In this document: positions 25,948 through 33,675 of the stretch, piece by piece
Layout: the number at the start of each line of letters is the position of its first letter
How positions within the stretch are numbered: the first letter of the stretch is position 1
Assembly: GCA_028343215.1 (NCBI GenBank)
Contig: JAOLYB010000005.1
Span: forward strand, 1 to 52,240
Length of the DNA stretch: 52,240 nucleotides
Origin: Candidatus Nitrosopelagicus sp.
GTDB lineage: Archaea; Thermoproteota; Nitrososphaeria; Nitrososphaerales; Nitrosopumilaceae
Direction of reading: 5' to 3'
The notes under the pieces: generated by a model
Database searches by the model: none
The model's input: the letters and a program-made list of their open reading frames with translations, nothing else
What the model was told of the DNA's origin: nothing
Made by a program: the position numbers and the translations under genes

Positions 25948-27336
25948 ATGACTTACGATTTACTCATTACTGACTCACATGTAATGACTCAAAATGGCAT
26001 GATTGAAAAAAATCTTGTCATTGAAGATGGAAAAATCAAATTAATTACTAATGATAGTCCTGATTGTGATAAAAAAATCAACGGTTCTGGTTTAGTTAGC
26101 ATTCCGGGTCTAATTGATACACATGTTCACTATGGCGTTTATTCTCCAATTGACCAAGCTGCAATAAGTGAATCACACGCTGCTGCAATAGGTGGTGTTA
26201 CAACAATGATGAGAATGTTCAGGCTAAAGGGCTCATACAAAGAATCTCTTAAAAAACATCTTTTGGCAAGTCAAAATTCACATTATATTGATTATACATT
26301 ACATGCCTCAATTTTCGATGATTCACAGATTGATGAAATGCAATATTGTACAGAAAACAAAATTATCTCATTTAAAATATACATGAATCTTGGCGGTGAT
26401 GTTGGCCATGTATACATGGAAATGAATCCTGGAGAAGAAAAGTTAATCTCTGCTGAAGTAAATGTCACAAATGAACTAGTTGAAAAAATTGTAAAAAATG
26501 CTGCATCACTTAATTGCCCTGTATTAGTCCATGCAGAAGATTATCAAGACTGTGCATGTGGCATGAAAACACAAAAGGAAAAAAATAATGATGGATTAAA
26601 TGCGTGGTCTGAAAGTCGTTCCCCAGATTTTGAAGCAAAATCAATTCAAATAATTTGTGAATATGGACGAAAGTATGACTGTAAAATTTATTTTGTACAC
26701 ATTGGTTCAAAATTAGCATTAGATAAAATTAAAGAAGAAAAACAAAAAGGAACAAAAATTTTTGTTGAAACCTGTCCTCATTATCTAACATTATCGCATG
26801 AAACTCAAGATGGTTATCTTGCAAAAGTTATGCCTCCAATTAGAACAAAAAATGATATACAATCTGTATGGACTGCTTTACAAAATAATGAAATTGATAC
26901 AATAGGAACAGATCATGTTGCTAATCAATTGAAGCTAAAACTTGGTGGTGATGACGTTTGGGGTGCTTTAGCAGGATTTCCTGGAATAGGAACATCATTA
27001 CCAATTTTACTTAGTGAAGGAATTAATAAAAATAGAATTAACCTGAATCAGTTAGTTAATTTAACAAGTACAAATGCCTCTAAAATTTTTGGGTTATCTG
27101 GAAAAGGACATTTGGAAGTAGGATATGATGCCGACATCACAATGATTGATCTAAAAAAAGAAGCAAAAGTTTCTCCTGAACTTTTTGGTGGATTTTCTGA
27201 TTATCTTGTATATGATGGATGGAATTTGAAAGGTTGGCCAGTCAAAACAATTGTTAGAGGTACTGTTGTTGCTGAAGATTTTGAGGTAATTGGAAAACCT
27301 GGGCATGGTAATTTTGTACCGAGAGTATTAAGTTAA
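25948..27336 (+). CDS. Cyclic amidohydrolase (dihydropyrimidinase/hydantoinase type)
   Basis: Dinuclear metal-dependent hydrolase of cyclic amides, 462 aa. Metal site: HVH near 60 (DTHVHYG), the Lys for carbamylation in SFKIYMN (about 150), His in LVHAED (about 193), His in FVHIGS (about 251) and Asp in GTDHVA (about 323). The Arg that follows HxH in dihydroorotase (HVHLR) is Gly-Val here, so the orotate carboxylate contact is missing and PyrC is less likely than a hydantoinase- or allantoinase-like role. The substrate is not determined. It stands alone on the plus strand and overlaps rpiA by 9 nt tail to tail. Confidence 0.85.
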   Translation: MTYDLLITDSHVMTQNGMIEKNLVIEDGKIKLITNDSPDCDKKINGSGLVSIPGLIDTHVHYGVYSPIDQAAISESHAAAIGGVTTMMRMFRLKGSYKESLKKHLLASQNSHYIDYTLHASIFDDSQIDEMQYCTENKIISFKIYMNLGGDVGHVYMEMNPGEEKLISAEVNVTNELVEKIVKNAASLNCPVLVHAEDYQDCACGMKTQKEKNNDGLNAWSESRSPDFEAKSIQIICEYGRKYDCKIYFVHIGSKLALDKIKEEKQKGTKIFVETCPHYLTLSHETQDGYLAKVMPPIRTKNDIQSVWTALQNNEIDTIGTDHVANQLKLKLGGDDVWGALAGFPGIGTSLPILLSEGINKNRINLNQLVNLTSTNASKIFGLSGKGHLEVGYDADITMIDLKKEAKVSPELFGGFSDYLVYDGWNLKGWPVKTIVRGTVVAEDFEVIGKPGHGNFVPRVLS

Positions 27337-28005
27337 AATTTCAAATTTACCATTTGCTTTTGCTTTGTAAATTATATCTGGTTTCCTTGTAAAAATACCT
27401 GCTTCTATTACTCCTGGGACATTGATTATTTTCTGTTGCAATATTTTTGGATTTTTGATTACTCCAAAATCACAATCTAGTATAATATTTCCATTTTCAG
27501 TAACAAACGGGTATCCTCTATCCAGTATTCTTAATTCTGGTTTTCCACCTATATTCTCAATTTTTTTCCAAACAATCTGTCTTGCTAAAGGTTGGACTTC
27601 AACTGGAACTGTTCTGTTAAAATCTTTGACAAATTTTGAACTATCTGCCATGATGATAACTTTTTTTGCAGCACTAATCAGTATATTTTCTTTCAAAAGT
27701 GCACCGCCTCCACCTTTTATCAAAAATTTATTTTTATCAATTTGATCTGCACCATCAAATACCAAATCAATTTTATCAATTTGATCTGGTTCGATTAATT
27801 GTAACCCACCTTTCTCTGCAATTAATTTTATTTGCATTGATGTTGGTACACATTTAACAGAAATTTTTTTTGTTTTGATATATTTTGATAATGATTTAAC
27901 TAATGCAGTTGCAGCACGTCCACTTCCTAAACCTATAACATGTCCATCTTTTACATTTTTTAAAGCATGTAAAGATAATGCCTTGATGGCACCATCAAAT
28001 GTCAT
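27328..28005 (-). CDS. rpiA: Ribose-5-phosphate isomerase A
   Basis: Interconverts ribose 5-phosphate and ribulose 5-phosphate. 225 aa, the family length. Conserved segments: GLGSGRAA (about 26-33), DGADQID (about 89-95) and KGGGGALLKE (about 102-111), which hold the phosphate loop and catalytic residues. It is the last gene of the LSm - L37e - coiled-coil - rpiA unit, with its start overlapping the preceding stop (TAATG). It supplies the pentose phosphate operon at 48616-51907. Confidence 0.95.
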   Translation of the reverse strand: MTFDGAIKALSLHALKNVKDGHVIGLGSGRAATALVKSLSKYIKTKKISVKCVPTSMQIKLIAEKGGLQLIEPDQIDKIDLVFDGADQIDKNKFLIKGGGGALLKENILISAAKKVIIMADSSKFVKDFNRTVPVEVQPLARQIVWKKIENIGGKPELRILDRGYPFVTENGNIILDCDFGVIKNPKILQQKIINVPGVIEAGIFTRKPDIIYKAKANGKFEILT

Positions 28006-28844
28006 TAATCAACCTCTGCTTGTTCGATTTTTGACATAGTTTCCATGATCTTTGTTTTAATTTTGTTTAGATCATCATCATCATCATCATCCAAATCTTC
28101 TTCTTCTGGTAATTCTACAATTGGTTTTGTTACTTGTTGTATAACTGGTTCTGGAACTTGTTGAACAATTGGTTCAGGTTTATTTTCAATTACTGGCATT
28201 ATGTTCTGTTCTTTAATTTCAACTGCTTCTGTTTTTTGTTCTTCATAGATTTTTGGTTTCATCGGTGGCGGTGTTATGACATCACTACTTAGTTGTGATA
28301 ACATTTCATCATATTTTGATTGTTTCACTGGATCTAATTTTGGTAGTGATGTTAAAGTTGTAATTTCAAATTTATCTGAACTTTTGTTAGCATATTCTTC
28401 AATTGGTTTTTCGAAGATTGGTTTTAATTTTACTTCTGTTTCACTTATTTTTTTATTCTTTTTCTTATTATGAGCATCATTTTCTGTTTGTGCGACTTGT
28501 ATCTTTGATGTTAATTCGTATAATCTTTGATCAAGCTGTGATAATTTTTGATCCATTAATGTAATCAAACCATCGCCTAATGGTCCCAAGTCTGGATGTT
28601 TACTTGCATTTTCCAGCTTTTCAATTCTGGTGATTACTACGCCTAACTGATGTTGATATTTTAGTAGTAGCCTATCTTTTTGAATTTTTGTTAAATCCGT
28701 CTCATTTTGATACAATCTGGCAATTGTTTTTGTTAGAATATCTTTTTCAATTTCTAATGCATGCAATTGACTTACAATTTGTGAGTTTGAACCGATAGAT
28801 GGAGTTTGTAATTTATTTTTTGATTTAAAAAATTGTTTCAACAT
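28005..28844 (-). CDS. Coiled-coil protein with poly-Asp tract, unrecognised
   Basis: 279 aa. Residues about 20-125 form long helices with heptad character (QLHALEIEKDILTKTIARLY; RIEKLENASK; MDQKLSQLDQRLYELTSK). A Lys/Glu-rich and then Pro/Gln/Val-rich linker follows, with two imperfect repeats of the type PEPVIQQV, then an acidic run containing seven consecutive Asp and a short C-terminal helix. No membrane segment. It lies inside an RNA/ribosome operon, 2 nt after L37e and overlapping rpiA by one base. ESCRT-III (CdvB) was considered on the helices but no signature was found. Confidence 0.65.
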   Translation of the reverse strand: MLKQFFKSKNKLQTPSIGSNSQIVSQLHALEIEKDILTKTIARLYQNETDLTKIQKDRLLLKYQHQLGVVITRIEKLENASKHPDLGPLGDGLITLMDQKLSQLDQRLYELTSKIQVAQTENDAHNKKKNKKISETEVKLKPIFEKPIEEYANKSSDKFEITTLTSLPKLDPVKQSKYDEMLSQLSSDVITPPPMKPKIYEEQKTEAVEIKEQNIMPVIENKPEPIVQQVPEPVIQQVTKPIVELPEEEDLDDDDDDDLNKIKTKIMETMSKIEQAEVD

Positions 28845-28846
28845 GA

Positions 28847-29023
28847 TTATAATGCAGGTACGCTGCGTTTAATCCAATTATATTTTCGTCTTTTTGCATC
28901 TGGATGTCCACAACTTGCACATCTATCTAGACGTCTATGAAATGAGTTATTTCCACATCTTCTACATCTGATATGAGTATGAGATTTGTTGTGCTTACCC
29001 ATTGATGGTGTACCTCTAGTCAT
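28847..29023 (-). CDS. rpl37e: Ribosomal protein L37e (eL37)
   Basis: 58-aa large-subunit protein. It starts [20 protein letters not shown] and has the zinc finger C-x2-C (CRRC) with C-x2-C (CASC) 14 residues later, ending [12 protein letters not shown]. Very basic, as expected. It lies between the LSm gene (10 nt upstream) and the coiled-coil gene (2 nt downstream) in one operon. Confidence 0.96.
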   Translation of the reverse strand: MTRGTPSMGKHNKSHTHIRCRRCGNNSFHRRLDRCASCGHPDAKRRKYNWIKRSVPAL

Positions 29024-29033
29024 TAGAGAACAC

Positions 29034-29264
29034 CTATTCTGCTGGAGGAGATATCATAACTACATTATCTCCACGAACTACAATGGATCCGAGACTTTTT
29101 GATTCACCTTCAGAAGGGATTTCCTCTGATTGGTCTAGTAGCAGGTTCATGTGTTGATCAAATCCTTGAAGTAAACCTGTGATGGTTTTTCCACCTTTTA
29201 GCTTTATCAGTACGTTCTTGTTGATACTTTCATCGAGTACTTTTACAGCCATATCTACGGACAT
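29034..29264 (-). CDS. Sm-like (LSm) archaeal RNA-binding protein
   Basis: 76-aa ring-forming RNA chaperone of the Sm family. Sm1 motif: [29 protein letters not shown] (about 16-44, family core). Sm2 motif: [16 protein letters not shown]. It heads the minus-strand operon with L37e; LSm next to L37e is a widely conserved archaeal pair. A TATA-like ggagtatattaaacg (on the plus strand) lies about 30-40 nt upstream. Confidence 0.96.
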   Translation of the reverse strand: MSVDMAVKVLDESINKNVLIKLKGGKTITGLLQGFDQHMNLLLDQSEEIPSEGESKSLGSIVVRGDNVVMISPPAE

Positions 29265-29291
29265 TTATTTCACTTATTGAATTCCATAATG

Positions 29292-29319
29292 AGGAGTATA
29301 TTAAACGTTCACTGGTGAA
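29292..29319 (-). promoter_or_regulatory. LSm operon promoter with adjoining palindrome
   Basis: On the minus strand a TATA-like element (29292-29306) is preceded by the inverted repeat ttcac-tg-gtgaa (29308-29319), which occupies the BRE position. This suggests a regulated promoter for LSm-L37e; no regulator is known. Confidence 0.35.
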
Positions 29320-29333
29320 TTTTTGGTTTTGTT

Positions 29334-30029
29334 TCAGTAAGTCAAGTTTGACTCTTTTACAAGATTATTCACAACTTCCTTAATGATTTTCCTTCCTAAT
29401 GTTGCTGATGATTTAGTTGGATCGCCCCAAACTCCATTTCCTGTTACTTTTGGAAATGATTTCTGTGCTAATTTATTAATTTTTGAAATTTCTTTTTTTG
29501 ACATTCCATCTGTCTGAAAACCTTTTTTCACCTTTCTCATATTGACCTTCTTTGAAATTGCTAACATGATTGAAGTTTCCACATTTCCTGCGTGATCAAA
29601 CTCTCTGTCCATATATTTCCAATATGAAAAAACCTTGATCTTTCGATTATTCTTTTGTTTTTTCTCAAAACTTTTCAAAGAGTCTAAATTTCCATAATGA
29701 CCATTAATTATTACAATTCTAGAAATTCCATTTTTAATTAATGATTCACAAATATCTTCTAAAATTCTTGATAATGTAGATTTTTTTATGCTCAGATTAA
29801 AGAATGGAAAATGTTCATCCGAAATTCCATAATTGATTGTAGGGAGTAAAACTCCATTTATCTTGTCTGAAAATTGTAATGAAATTTCTGTTACAATATC
29901 TGAATCTGTTGAAATTGGTAAATGTGGACCGTGTTGTTCAATTGAGCCAACTGGTATGATGGCAATTTGTTTCTTTTTTTTGATCAGCTTTCTCAAATCA
30001 GGATCAAATTGATCACGAATAATCATCAA
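29334..30029 (-). CDS. Creatininase-family amidohydrolase (ArfB-like formyl hydrolase candidate)
   Basis: 231-aa metal-dependent hydrolase. The signature SIEQHGPHLPISTDSDI carries the metal ligands Glu31, His33 and Asp42. INGHYGN and the Glu in HAGNVETS complete the site. In archaea this family includes the FAPy-nucleotide deformylase ArfB of riboflavin and F420 synthesis; mycofactocin MftE and creatininase are other members. It starts one base after purU, another formyl hydrolase, which supports a formyl-removing role (inference). Confidence 0.8.
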   Translation of the reverse strand: MMIIRDQFDPDLRKLIKKKKQIAIIPVGSIEQHGPHLPISTDSDIVTEISLQFSDKINGVLLPTINYGISDEHFPFFNLSIKKSTLSRILEDICESLIKNGISRIVIINGHYGNLDSLKSFEKKQKNNRKIKVFSYWKYMDREFDHAGNVETSIMLAISKKVNMRKVKKGFQTDGMSKKEISKINKLAQKSFPKVTGNGVWGDPTKSSATLGRKIIKEVVNNLVKESNLTY

Positions 30030-30030
30030 A

Positions 30031-30873
30031 TCACTTCGTATGTACTTTTCTCCATCTAACTTCTAATTTATCTGCTAGATGCATTCTTACTGCCTTCAAC
30101 AAAACTTCTGCTTCAAGTTTTTGTCCTGCACGTTTTATTGATTCCAATGTATGTTCCGGTTTAACATCAAATGAATCTTGGAAAATTATTGGTCCTTGAT
30201 CAAGATTCTCTGTAACATAATGAGATGTTACTCCAATAATTTTTGTTCCTCTTTCAAAAGCTTGTGCATAAGCCATTGCTCCTGGGAATGCAGGTAGTAA
30301 TGATGGATGAATGTTAATTATTCTATTTGGGTATCTCCAAACAAAATTCGGTGTCAATATTCTCATGTATCTTGCCAATGCGATCAAATCAATATCATAT
30401 TTTTTACAAACTTGAATAATTTTTGCTTCAGCTTTATCCTGACTTTTTTCATTAATTAACACAAAAGGTAACTTTGCTTTTTTAGCCATTTCTGAAAGAG
30501 TATTTTCTGTACCTATTACTACGGCAATTTTTCCTTTCAGTTCTTTTCTTGTTTGTCCACGAATTAATGTTTGAAGACAGTGCGGTTCCTTTGTTACAAA
30601 GACAGCTATATTTTTTTGTAAATTTGATTCATGATGTGTGTTAACTTCCATGCGCAATTGTTTACCTAATTTTTCTAAATCAGAATCAAATCTCTTAATA
30701 TCCATTTTTTTTGTGAATGATGCTTCCAAATACATGCCAAAAAGACCTTTGATTACATTTTGATTGACTCTCTCTAGGTTACCTTTTCGTTCAAAAACAA
30801 AATTTGTAAAATTAGCTACGATTCCTTCTTTATCTTTTCCTACAACTGTAATTCCAATCAATGTTTTTTTCAA
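30031..30873 (-). CDS. purU: Formyltetrahydrofolate deformylase
   Basis: Hydrolyses 10-formyl-THF to formate and THF. 280 aa: N-terminal ACT domain (about 5-85, VGKDKEGIVANFTNFV) and C-terminal formyltransferase fold. The catalytic site shows Asn/His in IINIHPSLLP (about 193-197) and Asp in ENLDQGPI (about 230), the residues used by PurU/PurN. Co-transcribed with the creatininase-family gene (1-nt gap). tRNA-Leu lies 61 nt upstream on the same strand. It implies folate-type C1 carriers in this organism. Confidence 0.92.
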   Translation of the reverse strand: MKKTLIGITVVGKDKEGIVANFTNFVFERKGNLERVNQNVIKGLFGMYLEASFTKKMDIKRFDSDLEKLGKQLRMEVNTHHESNLQKNIAVFVTKEPHCLQTLIRGQTRKELKGKIAVVIGTENTLSEMAKKAKLPFVLINEKSQDKAEAKIIQVCKKYDIDLIALARYMRILTPNFVWRYPNRIINIHPSLLPAFPGAMAYAQAFERGTKIIGVTSHYVTENLDQGPIIFQDSFDVKPEHTLESIKRAGQKLEAEVLLKAVRMHLADKLEVRWRKVHTK

Positions 30874-30934
30874 TGCCGATATTTTTCCTTAATGTCATAT
30901 ATGCTTAAGGTATCTTGTAAAAAAAATCAAATAA

Positions 30935-31019
30935 TGCGGGTGGTGGGATTCGAACCCACGAACTCCTAAGAGACAGGGTCCTAAACCCTGCGCCTTTGAC
31001 CAGGCTGGGCGACACCCGC
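30935..31019 (-). tRNA. tRNA-Leu (anticodon TAG)
   Basis: Class II cloverleaf of about 85 nt on the minus strand: acceptor GCGGGTG with CACCCGC, anticodon loop TTTAGGA, long variable arm around CTCTTAGGAG, T arm GTGGG-TTCGAAT-CCCAC. Discriminator A, no intron. Confidence 0.95.
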
Positions 31020-31066
31020 AAGGATTGTGCAACAACAGACAAATTTATCGGTATTGAATTGAAAAT

Positions 31067-32410
31067 ATGAAAAAATTATTTGGTACAAATGGTGTTCGTG
31101 GTGTTTTCTCTGAGGATTTCACACTGGAGTTTGTTAATGATCTTGTTATGTCACTGGCTGCATATTTCAAAAAAGGGAAAATTCTGGTAGGTTATGATGG
31201 AAGACATTCTAGTCCAATTGTTGCAAAAATTGTTTCTTCGGCATTAAATTATTCAGGTTTAGATTGCTACATGGCTGGACTCGTGCCTACTCCTTGCTTA
31301 GAATATGCGACAAAAAAATTAGGATATGATGGTGGATTGATGATTACTGCATCTCATAACCCTCCGCAATACAATGGAATCAAACCTGTTGCATTTGATG
31401 GCGTTGAAATTTCTCGTGAAGATGAACGAAAAATAGAGCGAATTTTTGATGAAAAAAATTGGATTAAAACTAATGCATTCGGTAAATCATTTGAAGAAAA
31501 AAATGCCATTTCCACATATGTCGATGGAATAATTTCTCTAGTGGATGTTAATTCCATCAACACAAAAAAATTCAAAGTTTGTTTAGATCTTGGAAATGGT
31601 GCACAATCTGTCACTGCTAAACAATTATGTGAAAAATTAGGATGTGATGTCTATACCATAAATGAAAATATTGATGGTGATTTTCCAGGTCGTGGTTCAG
31701 AACCTACTCCTCAAAATCTTGGAGAATTGTCTAGTTTAGTTACTGACACAAATTCAAATTTTGGAATTGCATTTGACGGCGATGGTGATAGGAGTATTTT
31801 CTGTGATGAAACTGGAAGAATTCTAACAGGTGATAGTTCAGCTTTACTTCTTTGTGATTATCTACTTCAACAATATCCAAAATCACAAGTAGTGACCTGC
31901 CTAAACTCTGGTAACATTATTGAAACTATTGTTAAAAAGAGTAATTCTCACGTATTACGAACAAAAGTGGGTAGTGTAGAAGTTTCTAGAAGAATGGTAA
32001 CTGATGATGCGTTAATTGGTTATGAAGAAAATGGAGGATTCATGTTTGGAAAGCATAATCATGTAAGAGATGGAGCTATGACTTTAGCACTAATGTTAGA
32101 CCTATTGTCTAAAACAGAATCAAATCTTAGTCAAAACATCAAAAATCTTCCACCTAGTTTTACTACTAAAACAAAGATAGAATGTTCTTTAGAACAATCT
32201 GAAATTGTTATTTCAGAACTTTTGAGAGAATTTCCTAGTTCAAACACATCTGATGGAATCAAAATCCAAGTTGATGAAAATAATTGGGTTATGATTAGAC
32301 CTAGCGGAACTGAACCTATAATCCGAATTTATGGGGAATCAAACTCTCAACAAAATCTTGATTCATTAATCTCTGATTTTGTTGAAAAAACCAAATCAAT
32401 TCTCTCCTGA
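31067..32410 (+). CDS. glmM: Phosphoglucosamine/phosphomannomutase
   Basis: Alpha-D-phosphohexomutase of 447 aa acting on hexose or hexosamine phosphates. The phospho-serine loop is ITASHNPPQYNG (about 92-103), the metal loop is DGDGDR (about 238-243), the sugar loop is YEENGGFMF, and the phosphate-binding loop is RPSGTEP (about 414-420). Phosphoglucosamine specificity would feed UDP-GlcNAc, used by the GT4-family gene at 45377, but specificity cannot be told from sequence. TATA-like aaatttatcg lies about 22 nt upstream. Confidence 0.9.
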   Translation: MKKLFGTNGVRGVFSEDFTLEFVNDLVMSLAAYFKKGKILVGYDGRHSSPIVAKIVSSALNYSGLDCYMAGLVPTPCLEYATKKLGYDGGLMITASHNPPQYNGIKPVAFDGVEISREDERKIERIFDEKNWIKTNAFGKSFEEKNAISTYVDGIISLVDVNSINTKKFKVCLDLGNGAQSVTAKQLCEKLGCDVYTINENIDGDFPGRGSEPTPQNLGELSSLVTDTNSNFGIAFDGDGDRSIFCDETGRILTGDSSALLLCDYLLQQYPKSQVVTCLNSGNIIETIVKKSNSHVLRTKVGSVEVSRRMVTDDALIGYEENGGFMFGKHNHVRDGAMTLALMLDLLSKTESNLSQNIKNLPPSFTTKTKIECSLEQSEIVISELLREFPSSNTSDGIKIQVDENNWVMIRPSGTEPIIRIYGESNSQQNLDSLISDFVEKTKSILS

Positions 32411-32414
32411 TAAC

Positions 32415-32424
32415 ATATTTAAGA
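32415..32424 (+). promoter_or_regulatory. TATA box of the L7Ae operon
   Basis: atatttaaga lies about 27 nt before ATG 32446, which favours that start over the in-frame ATG at 32437. Confidence 0.5.
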
Positions 32425-32445
32425 CCATTTTGGAGCATGCTCATA

Positions 32446-32832
32446 ATGGCTAAAGCATATTACGTAAAATTTGAAACACCAGAAGAACTTGTTAGTCCGA
32501 TCCTTGAAGCTTTACGAGTATCTGCTACATCTGGTAAAGTTGTCAGGGGTACAAATGAGGCAACAAAAGCCATTGAACGTGGAATTAGCAAATTAATCAT
32601 TATTGCAGAAGATGTAGAGCCTCCAGAGGTTGTAGCTCATCTTCCACTAATCTGTGAAGAACAAAAAGCAGCTTATGCATTTGTTCCAAGTAAACAAGAA
32701 CTAGGAAAAGCTCTTGGAATTGATGTTACATCAGCTGCCGCTGCTATATTAGATTCAGGAGATGCATCACACATCATCGATGAAGTTGTTGCATCACTAG
32801 CTAAACTAAAAGGTGGCTCGACTGAACAATGA
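32446..32832 (+). CDS. rpl7ae: Ribosomal protein L7Ae
   Basis: Kink-turn RNA-binding protein (128 aa) of the large subunit, also a core protein of box C/D and H/ACA RNPs and archaeal RNase P. Family segments: [16 protein letters not shown] (about 30-45), [18 protein letters not shown], and LGKALGI near the end. Start is taken at MAKAYYVKF. Its stop overlaps the S28e start by 4 nt (ATGA). First gene of the L7Ae-S28e-L24e-NDK-aIF2 operon that is conserved in archaea. Confidence 0.96.
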   Translation: MAKAYYVKFETPEELVSPILEALRVSATSGKVVRGTNEATKAIERGISKLIIIAEDVEPPEVVAHLPLICEEQKAAYAFVPSKQELGKALGIDVTSAAAAILDSGDASHIIDEVVASLAKLKGGSTEQ

Positions 32833-33053
32833 GTCAGCAAAAAGAATCAGAAACTGATCAATTAAGCCCTGCCGATATTATTCAAATTGTTGGACGAACT
32901 GGTATTGCAGGAGAAGTTATTCAAGTTAGAGTTAAAGTTCGTGAAGGTAAAGACAAAGGTCGTGTTCTCACTAGAAATGTAAAAGGTTCTCCTAGAGTTG
33001 GAGAGGTTTTAATTTTACGTGAAACTGAACGTGAGGCAAAGAAATTACATTAG
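32829..33053 (+). CDS. rps28e: Ribosomal protein S28e
   Basis: 74-aa small-subunit protein with an OB-like fold; conserved segments [17 protein letters not shown] and [22 protein letters not shown] are clear. An acidic extension of about 10 residues ([10 protein letters not shown]) precedes the core. Coupled to L7Ae by ATGA. Confidence 0.96.
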   Translation: MSQQKESETDQLSPADIIQIVGRTGIAGEVIQVRVKVREGKDKGRVLTRNVKGSPRVGEVLILRETEREAKKLH

Positions 33054-33062
33054 TGATAAATT

Positions 33063-33266
33063 ATGAGTCTATTAGTAAAACCATGCAGTTTTTGTGACCG
33101 TCCTGTAGCAAAAGGTACTGGAACAATGAATGTAAAAAATGATGGAACTGTAAGATGGTTCTGTTCTGCAAAATGTAAAAAAAATGCAATTGATCTAAAA
33201 CGAGATCCTAGAAAATTCAAATGGACTAAGAAATTCGTTAAAGGCGGAATTAAAGTTAAGAAGTAA
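33063..33266 (+). CDS. rpl24e: Ribosomal protein L24e
   Basis: 67-aa large-subunit protein with the TRASH/zinc motif: CSFCDRPV at the start and FCSAKCKKN later (C-x2-C ... C-x3-C). Basic C-terminus. Only 9 nt follow S28e and one nt precedes the NDK start, so it is mid-operon. Confidence 0.96.
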   Translation: MSLLVKPCSFCDRPVAKGTGTMNVKNDGTVRWFCSAKCKKNAIDLKRDPRKFKWTKKFVKGGIKVKK

Positions 33267-33267
33267 A

Positions 33268-33669
33268 TTGTCTGAACAAACATTATTCATTGTAAAGCCT
33301 GATGGTGTCCAACGAAAATTAGTTGGAGAAATAGTTTCAAGATTTGAAAAACGAGGTTTTACAATTTTAAAATTAAAAATGTTTACATTTACAAAAGAAT
33401 TAGCAACAGAATTCTATTCAGTTCATAAGGATAAACCATTCTTTGGTGAACTATTAGAATATATGACATCTGGTCCAGTTGTTGTTACAGTTGTAGAAGG
33501 TAATAACGCTGTTGCCACAACTAGACAGATGGTTGGTGCAACAAAATCCTTTGAAGCTGAACCTGGTTCAATTAGAGGTGATTTTGGTTTAGGTTTTACT
33601 GAAAACATCATTCATGCATCTGATTCAACAGAAAGCTTTGATAAAGAAGTAAGTGTGGTATTCAAGTGA
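33268..33669 (+). CDS. ndk: Nucleoside diphosphate kinase
   Basis: Transfers the gamma phosphate between nucleotides, 133 aa. It starts with TTG (SEQTLFIVKPDGVQRKLVGE); the active-site His116 is in NIIHASDS, and GSIRGDFG is conserved. It sits between L24e and aIF2, the standard archaeal location. The TTG start begins one base after the L24e stop. Confidence 0.96.
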   Translation: MSEQTLFIVKPDGVQRKLVGEIVSRFEKRGFTILKLKMFTFTKELATEFYSVHKDKPFFGELLEYMTSGPVVVTVVEGNNAVATTRQMVGATKSFEAEPGSIRGDFGLGFTENIIHASDSTESFDKEVSVVFK

Positions 33670-33675
33670 TTCACA

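Noticed and set aside
25948-27336. Calling the amidohydrolase dihydroorotase (pyrC)
   Set aside because: The Arg that binds the orotate carboxylate after HxH is missing and no pyrimidine genes are nearby, so a narrower name is not supported.
28005-28844. Coiled-coil gene as a CdvB/ESCRT-III division protein
   Set aside because: Helical character is similar, but none of the CdvB core or MIM segments could be recognised, and the gene context is ribosomal.
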